Below, piece by piece: positions 44,144-53,118 of a DNA stretch of 64,000 bases (within the stretch, counting starts at the first letter, position 1; every line of letters begins with the position of its first letter). This DNA is from Pseudomonadota bacterium. Lineage in GTDB: Bacteria; Pseudomonadota; Alphaproteobacteria; Rhodobacterales; Rhodobacteraceae. The DNA lies in contig JAIUPD010000001.1 of the NCBI GenBank assembly GCA_020161615.1, positions 372,001 through 436,000 of the forward strand. The letters are read 5' to 3'. Below the pieces are notes generated by a model, which saw only the letters and a list, made by a program, of their open reading frames with translations, made no database searches and was not told where the DNA came from. The translations under genes were made by a program, and so were the position numbers.

Positions 44144-44385
44144 CAGCGTTCCTCCTGTGTGGCAGCGCGGCGCAATCCGCGCAGCTGCATAGGAACCTGC
44201 GTATGCGGATTCGACCGCAGCGTCGAGAGGAACAGGGACATGCAGCCCCCGCAATCGGCCGATTTCCCAAGCGCCCGGTAAACCTTGCCCGGTGTCACGA
44301 TGGTCATCGGGTCGGCGGCGCGCATCCAGTCGACCGCGGAATGGATGTCGCGGTCGGTGATATGCTGGCAGGAACAGACGATCAT
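44143..44385 (-). CDS. bfd: Bacterioferritin-associated ferredoxin
   Basis: The 80-residue protein carries a [2Fe-2S] site from CSC near the start (MIVCSCQHI) and CGGC near residue 45. Bfd reduces the Bfr core through its heme to release iron. The C-terminal tail after residue 60 is longer than in the E. coli protein. The TGATG overlap with bfr supports coupled synthesis. Confidence 0.92.
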   Translation of the reverse strand: MIVCSCQHITDRDIHSAVDWMRAADPMTIVTPGKVYRALGKSADCGGCMSLFLSTLRSNPHTQVPMQLRGLRRAATQEER

Positions 44386-44395
44386 CGAATGGGCC

Positions 44396-45661
44396 TCACT
44401 CGAAGACGGACGAGGGGTTGTCGAGGCTGTCGGACCCTTCGAGCGAGACGCCCTCCAACCCCAGCGCGGTGATCGCGCGCTCGATGTCGCGGGTCTGCGC
44501 GACCAGCGCGTCCACGGCGGCCATGATCACCGCCTCGCCCTCGGCATTGCCGGGCGCCAGCATCATGTCATAGGCCATGCCGCCCTCGGCGGTATCGACC
44601 ATCGCCCGCAATGCCGCGACCGAGGCGTCGAGCCCGCCCTGCAGCGCGCTGTCCAGCGCCGGATCCGCGGCTTCGACCAGCGCAGCAAGGCCCGGGCCGC
44701 TGACGACGCTGCCGTCGAGACGGGTGTATTCGCCGACATAGACGTTGCGGATGCCCACCCCGTCGTAGAAATGGCTCCAGGGCGTGTTGTCCGAGAAGCA
44801 ATCGTGCTCTTCCTCGGGGTCGTTCAGCAGCAGGCCCAGCCGGATCCGCTCGCCCGCGAGTTCACCGTAGGACAGGCTGCCCATGCCGGTAAGGATGCTC
44901 GCCAGCCCCGCGCGCTCGTCCGCCATCAGCGTGGCGCGGGCCTCGCCGCCGTCGGACCAATGCCCCGCCATCTCGGCCAGATCGGCCACCAGAAGGTCGG
45001 TCGCGGCGCGCAGATACTCGGCGCGGCGGTCGCAATGGCCGTTGGTGCAGGCCTCGCCCTGCGCGTAATCGGTCCAGGGCCGCTCGCCCGCGCCCGGGCC
45101 GGTGCCGTTCAGATCCTGACCCCAGAGCAGGAATTCGATGGCGTGATAGCCCGTCGCCACATTGGCATCGACGTCATCGGCCTCGTGCAGGACATCCTGC
45201 AACAGCGCCGCGTCGATGGTCGAGGCATCGACCGTCTGCCCGCCCAGCGTGAAGCTGGGGTTGGCGATCACGTTCAGCTCGGCCAGGCCGTTGTCGTCGC
45301 CGCCGACATAACCGCGCGCCACGTAGTCGATCAGCCCCTCGTCCAGCGGCCAGGCGTTCACGCGGCCTTCCCAATCATCGACGATGGCGTTGCCGAAGCG
45401 GAAGACCTCGGTCTGCATATAGGGCACGCGGGCCGCACGCCAGGCGGCGCGGGCGGCCTCGAGCCCTTCGGCCGAGGGGTCTGCCAGGAAGGCCTCGATC
45501 GCGGCCTGCAGGGTTTCGGCGCTGGTCTGGGCGTCGGCATAGCCGGCCTCGGCGATATCGGCATAGGTCGTCAGCACCTCGCCCGGCGTGGCGGCCAGCG
45601 CGGGCGCAGGGAGGGGCAGGGCGATGGCGGCGGCAAGAAGCAGGGGCGAGATCGGGCGCAT
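44396..45661 (-). CDS. Imelysin family iron-regulated protein (IrpA/EfeO-type)
   Basis: The 421-residue protein has a signal peptide (residues 1-23, cleavage after ALA) and the imelysin fold with the GxHxxE motif as GYHAIEFLLWG. Such periplasmic proteins are iron-regulated and take part in iron uptake, often together with di-heme DUF1111 proteins. It is the first gene of the operon that continues into bfd-bfr, 10 bp later, so the promoter should lie in the 45.66-45.9 kb gap. Confidence 0.87.
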   Translation of the reverse strand: MRPISPLLLAAAIALPLPAPALAATPGEVLTTYADIAEAGYADAQTSAETLQAAIEAFLADPSAEGLEAARAAWRAARVPYMQTEVFRFGNAIVDDWEGRVNAWPLDEGLIDYVARGYVGGDDNGLAELNVIANPSFTLGGQTVDASTIDAALLQDVLHEADDVDANVATGYHAIEFLLWGQDLNGTGPGAGERPWTDYAQGEACTNGHCDRRAEYLRAATDLLVADLAEMAGHWSDGGEARATLMADERAGLASILTGMGSLSYGELAGERIRLGLLLNDPEEEHDCFSDNTPWSHFYDGVGIRNVYVGEYTRLDGSVVSGPGLAALVEAADPALDSALQGGLDASVAALRAMVDTAEGGMAYDMMLAPGNAEGEAVIMAAVDALVAQTRDIERAITALGLEGVSLEGSDSLDNPSSVFE

Positions 45662-45910
45662 GGGATCCTCTGGCTGGCACCGCGCGGAAGGGCGCGGAAA
45701 GGCGTGCCGGGCTGGCCATCGCAACGGGAAAACGACCTGGCTTGGCGGGGGCACCATCGCGCCAGCGCAGCCGAAAGTCAATCCCGATATCTTTAGTTGG
45801 GTATTTCGCCCGGCCCTCGCCGCCGCGGCGTTCCGCCGCGCTTCGTCCTGCCGTGCTGCCCCGGTCCGGCCGATGGCGGCAGGTTGCGAGGGGGGCTCAG
45901 GCCAGCAGCC
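45662..45910. promoter_or_regulatory. Promoter region of the iron operon
   Basis: No gene is visible in these 249 bp. A short AT-rich block at about 45778-45810 (AGTCAATCCCGATATCTTTA) is the best promoter candidate. An Irr, RirA or Fur-type box would be expected before such an operon, but I cannot identify one with confidence. Confidence 0.35.
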
Positions 45911-46348
45911 TCAGCCCAGCAGATGCGCCATGTGGCGCATGGCCAGCGCATAGCCATGCACGCCGAATCCCGCCATCACCGCATCGGCCCGGTGGCTGAC
46001 ATAGGAATGGTGGCGGAAGGCCTCGCGCCGGTGAACCTGGCTGATATGCACCTCGATCACCGGCCCCTCGAAGGTGTTCAGCGCGTCGAGCACCGCCACC
46101 GAGGTATGGGTCAACGCCGCCGGGTTGATGATGATCCCCGCCGCCGCCTCGCGCGCCTCGTGGATCCAGTCGACGATCTGCCCCTCCCAGTTGGATTGCA
46201 GCAGCCGGATCTCCAACCCCGCCTCGGCCCCGATGGCGGCGCAGGCGGCGGCCACATCGTCCAGCGTCTCGCGCCCATAGATCTCGGGCTGGCGGCGGCC
46301 CAGAAGGTTCAGGTTGGGCCCGTTGAGGATATAGATCATGGGGGTCAT
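45911..46348 (-). CDS. aroQ: 3-dehydroquinate dehydratase, type II
   Basis: This enzyme dehydrates 3-dehydroquinate in the shikimate pathway and also in quinate catabolism. The 145-residue protein has NGPNLNLLG at the start, the catalytic loop RRQPEIYG with its Tyr, [10 protein letters not shown], and [17 protein letters not shown]. The start at 46348 or 46339 is uncertain since no strong ribosome site precedes either. It is monocistronic and upstream of the DUF1800 gene in the opposite orientation. Link to aromatic catabolism is possible but not shown. Confidence 0.93.
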   Translation of the reverse strand: MTPMIYILNGPNLNLLGRRQPEIYGRETLDDVAAACAAIGAEAGLEIRLLQSNWEGQIVDWIHEAREAAAGIIINPAALTHTSVAVLDALNTFEGPVIEVHISQVHRREAFRHHSYVSHRADAVMAGFGVHGYALAMRHMAHLLG

Positions 46349-46538
46349 TGCGAAACTGCCTCTGCAACCCGGGTCGGTTTGTGCCAAGCTTAGGCAAGGG
46401 GCGCGTGCCATGCCAGAGCGCTTGCTCGCGCAGGACCGCGCCTCGCACGTTTTTGTGCGTCGCGGGGCGCTACCCGCAGCGGCCGAAGGCGGCTAGGATG
46501 CGCCGAGGACAGCGCCGCCGCCGGACCCGGAGCCCTGC

Positions 46539-47894
46539 ATGCGCGACATCGCCAGTTTCATCGCCCTCAATCGGTTCGGCATGGGCGCCGGGCCGGAGGA
46601 TGGCGCGCGCCCGGGCGATGACCCGCGCGGCTGGCTCAAGGCGCAGATCCGTCCGCTGGCGCCGATTCCGGGCGATCTGCGTTCTTCCGAGGCGATCATC
46701 GCCGACATTTTCTCGGCCCGGCTCGAACGTCCGAACCGTCAGGCCGAGGCGATCCGCGACGGGATCCGCGGCGATTTCCGGCCTTCGGTCCAGGCCCGGA
46801 CGGCGCAGGCCATCGCCACGGCCGAGCCTCTGCCCGAGCGCATGGCGCATTTCTGGTCCAACCATTTCACTGTCTCGACCACGCGCCGGGTGATCGCCCC
46901 GGCAATCCCGGCCTATGAACGCGAGGCGATCCGCCCGCATGTCTTCGGCCGCTTCGCCGACATGCTGAAGGCGGTGACCCGTCATCCCTGCATGCTGACC
47001 TATCTGGACAACATCGCCTCGATGGGACCGGACTCGCCCGCCGGCCGCAACCGGCGGGCCAATCGTGGCGTGGAGACGACGCTGAACGAGAATCTCGCGC
47101 GCGAGATTCTGGAATTGCACACGCTGGGTGTCGATGGGGGCTATGGTCAGGAGGACGTGATCCAGCTGGCGCTGGCCCTCACCGGCTGGAGCCATGGCGG
47201 GCTGCGCCGCGGGATCGAGGGCGAGGAGGTGCATGGCCGCTTCCAGTTCGTCCGGCGCCAGCACCAGCCCGGCCTCAAGACGGTCCTCGGCCGCCGCTAT
47301 GCCGAGGCGGGCGCCGATGAGGGGCTGGCGATCCTGGACGATCTGGCGCGCCACCCGGCCACCGCCCGGCACCTCGCCACCAAGCTGGTGCGGCATTTCG
47401 TGGCCGACGACCCGCCTGCCGCGGATGTCGCGCACATCGCCCGGGTCTTCCAGGACAGCGACGGCGATCTGGCCGAGGTGACGCGGGCGCTGGTCGACCT
47501 GCCATCGGCCTGGGCGGATCCCCTGGCCAAGGTCAAGTCGCATTACGACTTCGTCATCGCCGTGCACCGCGCCATCGGCCCCGATTTTCCGCGCGCGCAG
47601 AACCTGTTCCGTCCGCTGCGGCTGATGGGCAACGAGCCTTTCACCGCGCCGTCGCCGCAGGGCTGGGGCGACCGGGCGGGCGACTGGATCAGCCCCGAGG
47701 CGCTGATGCTGCGCCTCGAATGGGCGCAGCAATACGCGGCCGCGCTGCCGGGCGGCTATGTGCCCCGGGCGTTGTTGCACGCCACCATCGGCCCGGTGGC
47801 GCGGCCGGTGACCGAGACCTGGCTGTTGCGCGCGCCCTCGGGCGATCAGGCGCTGACGCTTCTGTTCGGCAGCCCCGAGTTCCAGCGGAGATGA
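46539..47894 (+). CDS. DUF1800 family protein
   Basis: The 451-residue protein matches DUF1800: LNRFGMGAGPEDG at the start, ERMAHFWSNHFTVS near residue 105, LNENLAREILELHTLGVDGG near 180, and RHFVADDPP. The family is always found with DUF1501 and has no settled function. No clear signal peptide is seen. Its stop overlaps the DUF1501 start (ATGA), so the pair is made together. Confidence 0.9.
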   Translation: MRDIASFIALNRFGMGAGPEDGARPGDDPRGWLKAQIRPLAPIPGDLRSSEAIIADIFSARLERPNRQAEAIRDGIRGDFRPSVQARTAQAIATAEPLPERMAHFWSNHFTVSTTRRVIAPAIPAYEREAIRPHVFGRFADMLKAVTRHPCMLTYLDNIASMGPDSPAGRNRRANRGVETTLNENLAREILELHTLGVDGGYGQEDVIQLALALTGWSHGGLRRGIEGEEVHGRFQFVRRQHQPGLKTVLGRRYAEAGADEGLAILDDLARHPATARHLATKLVRHFVADDPPAADVAHIARVFQDSDGDLAEVTRALVDLPSAWADPLAKVKSHYDFVIAVHRAIGPDFPRAQNLFRPLRLMGNEPFTAPSPQGWGDRAGDWISPEALMLRLEWAQQYAAALPGGYVPRALLHATIGPVARPVTETWLLRAPSGDQALTLLFGSPEFQRR

Positions 47895-49051
47895 GCATGC
47901 TGAACCGCCGCCTCTTCCTGCAGATGTCGGGGGCCAGCCTCGCCGCGACGCTTGCCGCCTCGGGCGTGGCCTTCGCCGGGGCGCCGACCGACAGCCGCTT
48001 CGTCTTCATCTTCCTGCGCGGGGGGCTCGACGGGCTGCATGCGCTGATCCCCTATGCCGATACCGATTTCCAGCGCCTGCGGCCGCGGCTGGCCCCGGGG
48101 GCGGAGGAGCGCGTCGATCTCGACGGCTATTTCGCGCTGCATGCCTCGCTGGGCGGGCTGATGCCGCTCTGGCGGGCGGGCGAGCTGGCGCTGATCCCGG
48201 CCGCCACCACCCGCTATCGCAACCGCTCGCATTTCGACGGCCAGAACCTGCTGGAGAACGGCACCGCGCGCCCCTTCGGCGCCCGCGATGGCTGGCTCAG
48301 CCGGGCGATTCTGGGGCTGAACGCGGGCGACCGGCGGCTGGGGCTGACGCTGGGCCCCGCGCTGCCCCTGATCCTGCAGGGCGGCGCGCCGGTGCAGGCC
48401 TGGACCCATGCGCAACTGCCGGATCTGGATGAGGATTTCCTGACCCGCCTCGCCATCGTCTACCGGGACGATCCGCTGTTCGCCGAGGCACTGGGCAATG
48501 CCGCCAACTCGCCCGAGCCGATGATGGGCGCGAACCCGCCCGACAACGGCTTCCTGCTGTCCGTCACCGCCGCCGCCGACTTGCTGTCCCGCCCCGAAGG
48601 CCCGCGGATCGCGGTGATGGACCTGAACGGCTGGGACACCCATGCCAACCAGACCGGCCGCTTGCGTGGGCTCTTGGACCTGCTGGCGCAGGGCATCCTG
48701 ACCCTGCGCGCGGGGCTGGGGGCGGAATGGTCGCGCACCGTGGTCATGGTTGCCTCGGAATTCGGGCGCACCGCGGCCGAGAATGGCGGCGGCGGCACCG
48801 ATCACGGCACCGGCGGGTTGGCGATCCTGGCGGGCGGCGCGGTGCGGGGCGGGCGGATCCTGGGCGACTGGCCGGGTCTCAGCCCGACGGCGCTGAACGA
48901 CGAACGCGACGTGCGCGCGGTCAATGCCTATGAGGCGATCTTCAAAGCGGTGTTGATCGGGCATCTGGGCCTCGACCCCGGCTATGCCGAGCGCGTGGTC
49001 TTCCCCGACAGCGGCTTGCTGGAGCCCTTTCCCGGATTCCTGCGCGTCTAA
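47891..49051 (+). CDS. DUF1501 family protein with Tat signal
   Basis: The 386-residue protein starts with a twin-arginine signal (NRRLFLQMSGASLAATLA) and has the DUF1501 core, an alkaline-phosphatase-like fold with FLRGGLDGLHALIP, LNGWDTHANQ near residue 240 and SEFGRTAAENGGGGTDHGTG near 290, the likely metal site. It is exported folded. The strict pairing with DUF1800 suggests a complex. Its stop overlaps the convergent cbbY stop by 4 bp. Confidence 0.9.
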   Translation: MSMLNRRLFLQMSGASLAATLAASGVAFAGAPTDSRFVFIFLRGGLDGLHALIPYADTDFQRLRPRLAPGAEERVDLDGYFALHASLGGLMPLWRAGELALIPAATTRYRNRSHFDGQNLLENGTARPFGARDGWLSRAILGLNAGDRRLGLTLGPALPLILQGGAPVQAWTHAQLPDLDEDFLTRLAIVYRDDPLFAEALGNAANSPEPMMGANPPDNGFLLSVTAAADLLSRPEGPRIAVMDLNGWDTHANQTGRLRGLLDLLAQGILTLRAGLGAEWSRTVVMVASEFGRTAAENGGGGTDHGTGGLAILAGGAVRGGRILGDWPGLSPTALNDERDVRAVNAYEAIFKAVLIGHLGLDPGYAERVVFPDSGLLEPFPGFLRV

Positions 49052-49731
49052 AGCGCGTCGAGCCCCGCCAGCCCGCCGGGCAACAGGTCGCTGAACTCCG
49101 CGACCACCCTGTGTGCGGCCGACAGATCGGCACCCTGCGAGTAGATCCCGGGCGAAGCGACGACCCTCAGCCCCGCGCCCCGGGCCGAGGCCACGCCCAT
49201 CGGCGTATCCTCGAAGGCGAGCGCCTGCTCCGGCCTGAGCCCCAGCCGCTTCAGTGCCAGCCGGTAAATATCGGGCGCGGGCTTCTTGGCCTTCACCTCA
49301 TCGCCGCAGGCCAGCACGTCGAAGACCTCGCCCGCACCCCGCCCGAAAGCCGCCTGCGCCAGCGCCTCGACATTCGGGCGGCTGGTGGTGGTGGCGACCG
49401 CAAGCCTCAGCCCACCGGCCCGGGCCAGACCGATCAGCGCGGCGATCCCCGGCCGCAACCGGACGCCCCCCGCCGCCACCCAGGCCGTGTAGCGCGCGGT
49501 CTTTTCCGCATGCAGCGCCGCGATGTCGAGGGGGCCGGCCGATACCTCGTCCCGGTAGCGCGCGATCCGTTCCTTGCCGCCCGTGGTGGTCAAGAGCCGC
49601 GCGTAATCCGCGACCGACCAATGCCAGCCCAGCCCCGCTGCCCGAAAGGCCGCGTTGAAGGCCGCGCGATGGCCCTCCTCCGTCTCGGCCAGCGTGCCGT
49701 CCACGTCGAAGATCAGTGCCTTCAGCCGCAT
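49048..49731 (-). CDS. cbbY: CbbY, HAD phosphatase (xylulose-1,5-bisphosphatase)
   Basis: CbbY removes xylulose-1,5-bisphosphate, a by-product that inhibits RuBisCO. The 227-residue HAD protein has FDVDGTLAETEEGHR (nucleophile Asp9), ATTTSRPNVEAL, and AFEDTPMGVASA. The sequence and place at the end of a cbb operon support CbbY over a general phosphatase. It overlaps cbbZ by 10 bp. Confidence 0.88.
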   Translation of the reverse strand: MRLKALIFDVDGTLAETEEGHRAAFNAAFRAAGLGWHWSVADYARLLTTTGGKERIARYRDEVSAGPLDIAALHAEKTARYTAWVAAGGVRLRPGIAALIGLARAGGLRLAVATTTSRPNVEALAQAAFGRGAGEVFDVLACGDEVKAKKPAPDIYRLALKRLGLRPEQALAFEDTPMGVASARGAGLRVVASPGIYSQGADLSAAHRVVAEFSDLLPGGLAGLDAL

Positions 49732-50369
49732 CGTTCAGCCGCCAGCAGTCCCGGCAGCGCCGCGTAATCGTCGAAGGCGAAATCATGCGGCAACGCGTCG
49801 ACCGGCGTCTTGCGATAGCCCCGTGTATAGAGCCCGAAGCGCATTCCCGCCCGCACCGCCGTCTCGGCATCGACCTCGCTGTCGCCGATATACAGGCCCG
49901 GGCCCCCCAGAACATCGAACGCCGCCAGCAGGGGCGCCGCGTCCGGCTTCTTCGTCGGCAGCGTGTCGCCCCCCACCACAGTATCGAAGAACCGCTCAAG
50001 CCTGAGCGCGGTCAGGATGCCCAGCGTCGGCGCCTCGGCCTTGTTGGTGCAAAGCCCCAGCCGCGCCCCCTGGCCGACCAGCCGTTGCAGCGTCGGGATG
50101 ACATGCGGATAGGGGCGGGTCAGCACGGCGGGGGCGGCGGTGTAATGCGCGAACATGCGCGCGGTCATCAGCGGCTGTTCCTCCAGCGGAATACCGCGCG
50201 ATTGCCGGGCCAGGCTGACCAGCGCCGGGATGCCGTTGCCGATGAAGCGGGTGAGGGTGGGCAGGTCCAGCGGCTTCGCCCCCCATTCCCCCAGCACCCG
50301 GTTGATCGCCAGATGCAGGTCCGGCGCGCTGTCGATCAGCGTGCCGTCCAGATCGAAGACGATCCTCAT
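49722..50369 (-). CDS. cbbZ: Phosphoglycolate phosphatase
   Basis: This HAD enzyme dephosphorylates 2-phosphoglycolate formed by RuBisCO oxygenation. The 215-residue protein has FDLDGTLIDSAPDL (residues 4-17), LCTNKAEAPTL near 122 and IGDSEVDAETAV near 170, as in Gph/CbbZ. The start overlaps the cbbE stop by four bases. Confidence 0.9.
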   Translation of the reverse strand: MRIVFDLDGTLIDSAPDLHLAINRVLGEWGAKPLDLPTLTRFIGNGIPALVSLARQSRGIPLEEQPLMTARMFAHYTAAPAVLTRPYPHVIPTLQRLVGQGARLGLCTNKAEAPTLGILTALRLERFFDTVVGGDTLPTKKPDAAPLLAAFDVLGGPGLYIGDSEVDAETAVRAGMRFGLYTRGYRKTPVDALPHDFAFDDYAALPGLLAAERCG

Positions 50370-51049
50370 GCCCGCGCCTGCAGGACCGAGTCGCGGATCG
50401 CTCTGATATTGGCACCATAGGGAGCGGGGTTCTGGACCGAGCCGCCCTTGAACACGGCCGAGCCCGCCACCAGCACATCGGCGCCCGCCGCGACGACCAA
50501 CGGCGCGGTTTCCGGCGTGACCCCGCCGTCGATCTCGATCTGCACCGGCCGGTCGCCGATCATCGCCCTGAGCGCGCGGATCTTGTCGGTCATGTCGAGG
50601 AACCTTTGCCCTCCGAAGCCCGGGTTGACGGTCATCACGCAGACCAGTTCGGCCAGGTCGAGAAGAGGTTTCACCGCCTCGGCCGGCGTTCCGGGATTGA
50701 GCGCGATCCCCGCCTTTTTCCCGGTCGCACGAATGGCTTGCAGCGTGCGGTGGCTATGCGGCCCGGCCTCGACATGCGCCGTGATCACATCGGCACCCGC
50801 CTCGGCATAAGCCTCGATATAGGGATCGACCGGCGCGATCATCAGATGCACGTCCATAACGGTCGTCACATGCTTGCGGAAAGCGGCCACGGCCGGCGGC
50901 CCGAAGGTCAGATTGGGCACGAAATGCCCGTCCATCACATCGACATGCACCCAATCGGCGCCGTGCGCCTCCACCGCCTCGATCTCCCGTCCGAAATCGG
51001 CGAAATCGGCGGACAGGATCGAGGGCGCGATGATCAGCGGCCGCCTCAC
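50366..51049 (-). CDS. cbbE: Ribulose-phosphate 3-epimerase
   Basis: The enzyme interconverts ribulose-5-phosphate and xylulose-5-phosphate. The 227-residue TIM barrel has [29 protein letters not shown], and [13 protein letters not shown], with the usual metal and phosphate residues. Four-base overlaps with cbbA and cbbZ show one coupled operon. Confidence 0.94.
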   Translation of the reverse strand: MRRPLIIAPSILSADFADFGREIEAVEAHGADWVHVDVMDGHFVPNLTFGPPAVAAFRKHVTTVMDVHLMIAPVDPYIEAYAEAGADVITAHVEAGPHSHRTLQAIRATGKKAGIALNPGTPAEAVKPLLDLAELVCVMTVNPGFGGQRFLDMTDKIRALRAMIGDRPVQIEIDGGVTPETAPLVVAAGADVLVAGSAVFKGGSVQNPAPYGANIRAIRDSVLQARA

Positions 51050-52095
51050 AACGTGCCCGCCTTGTAGCGCTTCGCCATGTCATCCATCGGGATCACCTTG
51101 ATCTTGTGGGCATTTCCGGCAGTCCCGAAAGCCTCGAACCGGTCGCGGCAGAGGTCCCGCATCGCATCCATCGCGGGCTTCAGGAACTTCCGCGGGTCGA
51201 ACTCGCGGCGGTTCTGCTGCGCCACCTTGCGGAATTGCCCGGCCATCGCCATCCGGCAATCGGTGTCGATATTGACCTTGCGCACCCCGTGGCGGATGCC
51301 GCGCACGATCTCCTCGACCGGCACGCCAAAGGTCTGGGGCATCTCGCCGCCATGGGCGTTGATGACGTCCTGCAATTCCTGCGGCACCGAGGACGAGCCG
51401 TGCATCACCAGATGCGTGTTCGGCAGCCGCTTGTGGATCGCCTCGATCACCCCCATGGCCAGGATGTCGCCGTCGGGCTTGCGGCTGAACTTGTAGGCCC
51501 CGTGCGAGGTGCCGCAGGCGATGGCCAAGGCGTCGACCCGGGTTTCCGTCACGAAATCAACGGCCTGGTCGGGGTCGGTCAGCAATTGCGCATGGCTCAG
51601 CGTGCCGACCGCGCCATGCCCGTCCTCGGCCTCGCCCTCGCCGGTTTCCAGGGAGCCCAGCACGCCAAGCTCCCCCTCGACCGAGGCGCCGACCCAATGC
51701 GCCATCCGGCTCACCCGTTCTGTGATCACAACGTTGTAGCGGTAATCGGCCGGGGTCCTGGCGTCGGCCTTCAGGCTGCCATCCATCATGACGCTGGTGA
51801 ATCCGTGGCGGATGGCGCTCATGCAGGTGGCCTCGTCGTTGCCGTGGTCCTGATGCATGCAGAGCGGGATCTCGGGATAGATCGCGGCCAGGGCCTCGAT
51901 CATCTTGGCCAGCATGATGTCATTGGCATAGGAACGCGCGCCGCGGCTGGCCTGGATGATGACCGGCGCGTCGGTCGCCCGGGCCGCCTCCATGATCGCC
52001 AGACCTTGCTCCATGTTGTTGATATTGAACGCAGGAACGCCGTAGCCATGCTCGGCGGCATGGTCCAGAAGCTGGCGCAGGGTGATGAGGGCCAT
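51046..52095 (-). CDS. cbbA: Fructose-bisphosphate aldolase, class II
   Basis: This zinc aldolase forms fructose-1,6- and sedoheptulose-1,7-bisphosphate in the Calvin cycle. The 349-residue protein has CMHQDHGND (zinc His) near residue 80 and the GTSHGAYKF and [10 protein letters not shown] segments of the class IIB group. Located between the GAPDH gene and cbbE. Confidence 0.95.
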   Translation of the reverse strand: MALITLRQLLDHAAEHGYGVPAFNINNMEQGLAIMEAARATDAPVIIQASRGARSYANDIMLAKMIEALAAIYPEIPLCMHQDHGNDEATCMSAIRHGFTSVMMDGSLKADARTPADYRYNVVITERVSRMAHWVGASVEGELGVLGSLETGEGEAEDGHGAVGTLSHAQLLTDPDQAVDFVTETRVDALAIACGTSHGAYKFSRKPDGDILAMGVIEAIHKRLPNTHLVMHGSSSVPQELQDVINAHGGEMPQTFGVPVEEIVRGIRHGVRKVNIDTDCRMAMAGQFRKVAQQNRREFDPRKFLKPAMDAMRDLCRDRFEAFGTAGNAHKIKVIPMDDMAKRYKAGTL

Positions 52096-52107
52096 GGGTC
52101 TCTCTCC

Positions 52108-53109
52108 TCAGATCAGGCGGCCGAGCGCGACGGCGGTATCGGCCATGCGGTTGGAAAAGCCCCATTCGTTGTCGTACCAGCTGAGGATGCGGACCATCCG
52201 GCCCTCCATCACCCGGGTCTGGTCCATATGAAAGACAGACGAATGCGGATCGTGGTTGAAGTCGCTGGAAACATTGGCTTTGTCGGTGTAACCAAGGATC
52301 CCCTTCAGCCGCCCGTCAGCGGCCGCGCGGATGGCGGCATTCACCTCCTCGACGCTGGTGTCGCGCTGGGCCTCGAACACCAGATCGACGACCGAAACAT
52401 TGGGCGTCGGCACCCGGATCGCCACGCCGTCGAGCCTCCCTTTCAGTTCCGGCAGCACCAGCCCCACGGCTTTTGCCGCGCCGGTCGAGGTGGGGATCAT
52501 GCTCAGCGCGGCGGCGCGGGCGCGGTAGAGATCCTTGTGCATGGTGTCCAGCGTCGGCTGGTCGCCGGTGTAGCTATGGATCGTGGTCATGAAACCCTTG
52601 ACGATGCCGATCGCGTCATTCAGCACCTTGGCGACCGGGCTCAGGCAATTGGTGGTGCAGGAGGCGTTCGAGACCACCAGATCCTGCGGGGTCAGTGCCT
52701 GATGGTTGACGCCGTAAACCACGGTCTTGTCGGCATTTTCGGCCGGGGCCGAAACCAGCGCCCGCTTCGATCCGTTCTTCAGATGCAGCGCGGCCTTGTC
52801 GCGGGCGGTGAAGATGCCGGTGCATTCCAGCGCCACGTCCACATCCGACCAGGGCAGGTCCTCGGGGTTCCGGATCGCCGTGACGCGGACCTTGCCACGG
52901 CCCGCGTCGATCCAGCCCTCGCCATGCGTGACGCTGCCTGGAAAGCGGCCGTGCACGCTGTCGAATTGCAACAGATGGGCGTTGGTTTCGACGGGGCCGA
53001 GGTCATTGATCGCGACGACTTCGATGTCCTTCCGCCCGGATTCATGGATGGCGCGGAGCACGCTCCGGCCGATACGGCCGAAGCCGTTGATGGCAACCTT
53101 GATTGTCAT
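52108..53109 (-). CDS. cbbG: Glyceraldehyde-3-phosphate dehydrogenase, type I
   Basis: This enzyme reduces 1,3-bisphosphoglycerate. The 333-residue protein has the NAD fold ([14 protein letters not shown]) and the catalytic [12 protein letters not shown]. It lies in the cbb operon, 12 bp before cbbA and 9 bp after cbbT, so it is the Calvin-cycle form; pgk is not adjacent. Confidence 0.95.
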   Translation of the reverse strand: MTIKVAINGFGRIGRSVLRAIHESGRKDIEVVAINDLGPVETNAHLLQFDSVHGRFPGSVTHGEGWIDAGRGKVRVTAIRNPEDLPWSDVDVALECTGIFTARDKAALHLKNGSKRALVSAPAENADKTVVYGVNHQALTPQDLVVSNASCTTNCLSPVAKVLNDAIGIVKGFMTTIHSYTGDQPTLDTMHKDLYRARAAALSMIPTSTGAAKAVGLVLPELKGRLDGVAIRVPTPNVSVVDLVFEAQRDTSVEEVNAAIRAAADGRLKGILGYTDKANVSSDFNHDPHSSVFHMDQTRVMEGRMVRILSWYDNEWGFSNRMADTAVALGRLI

Positions 53110-53118
53110 ACGTTATCC

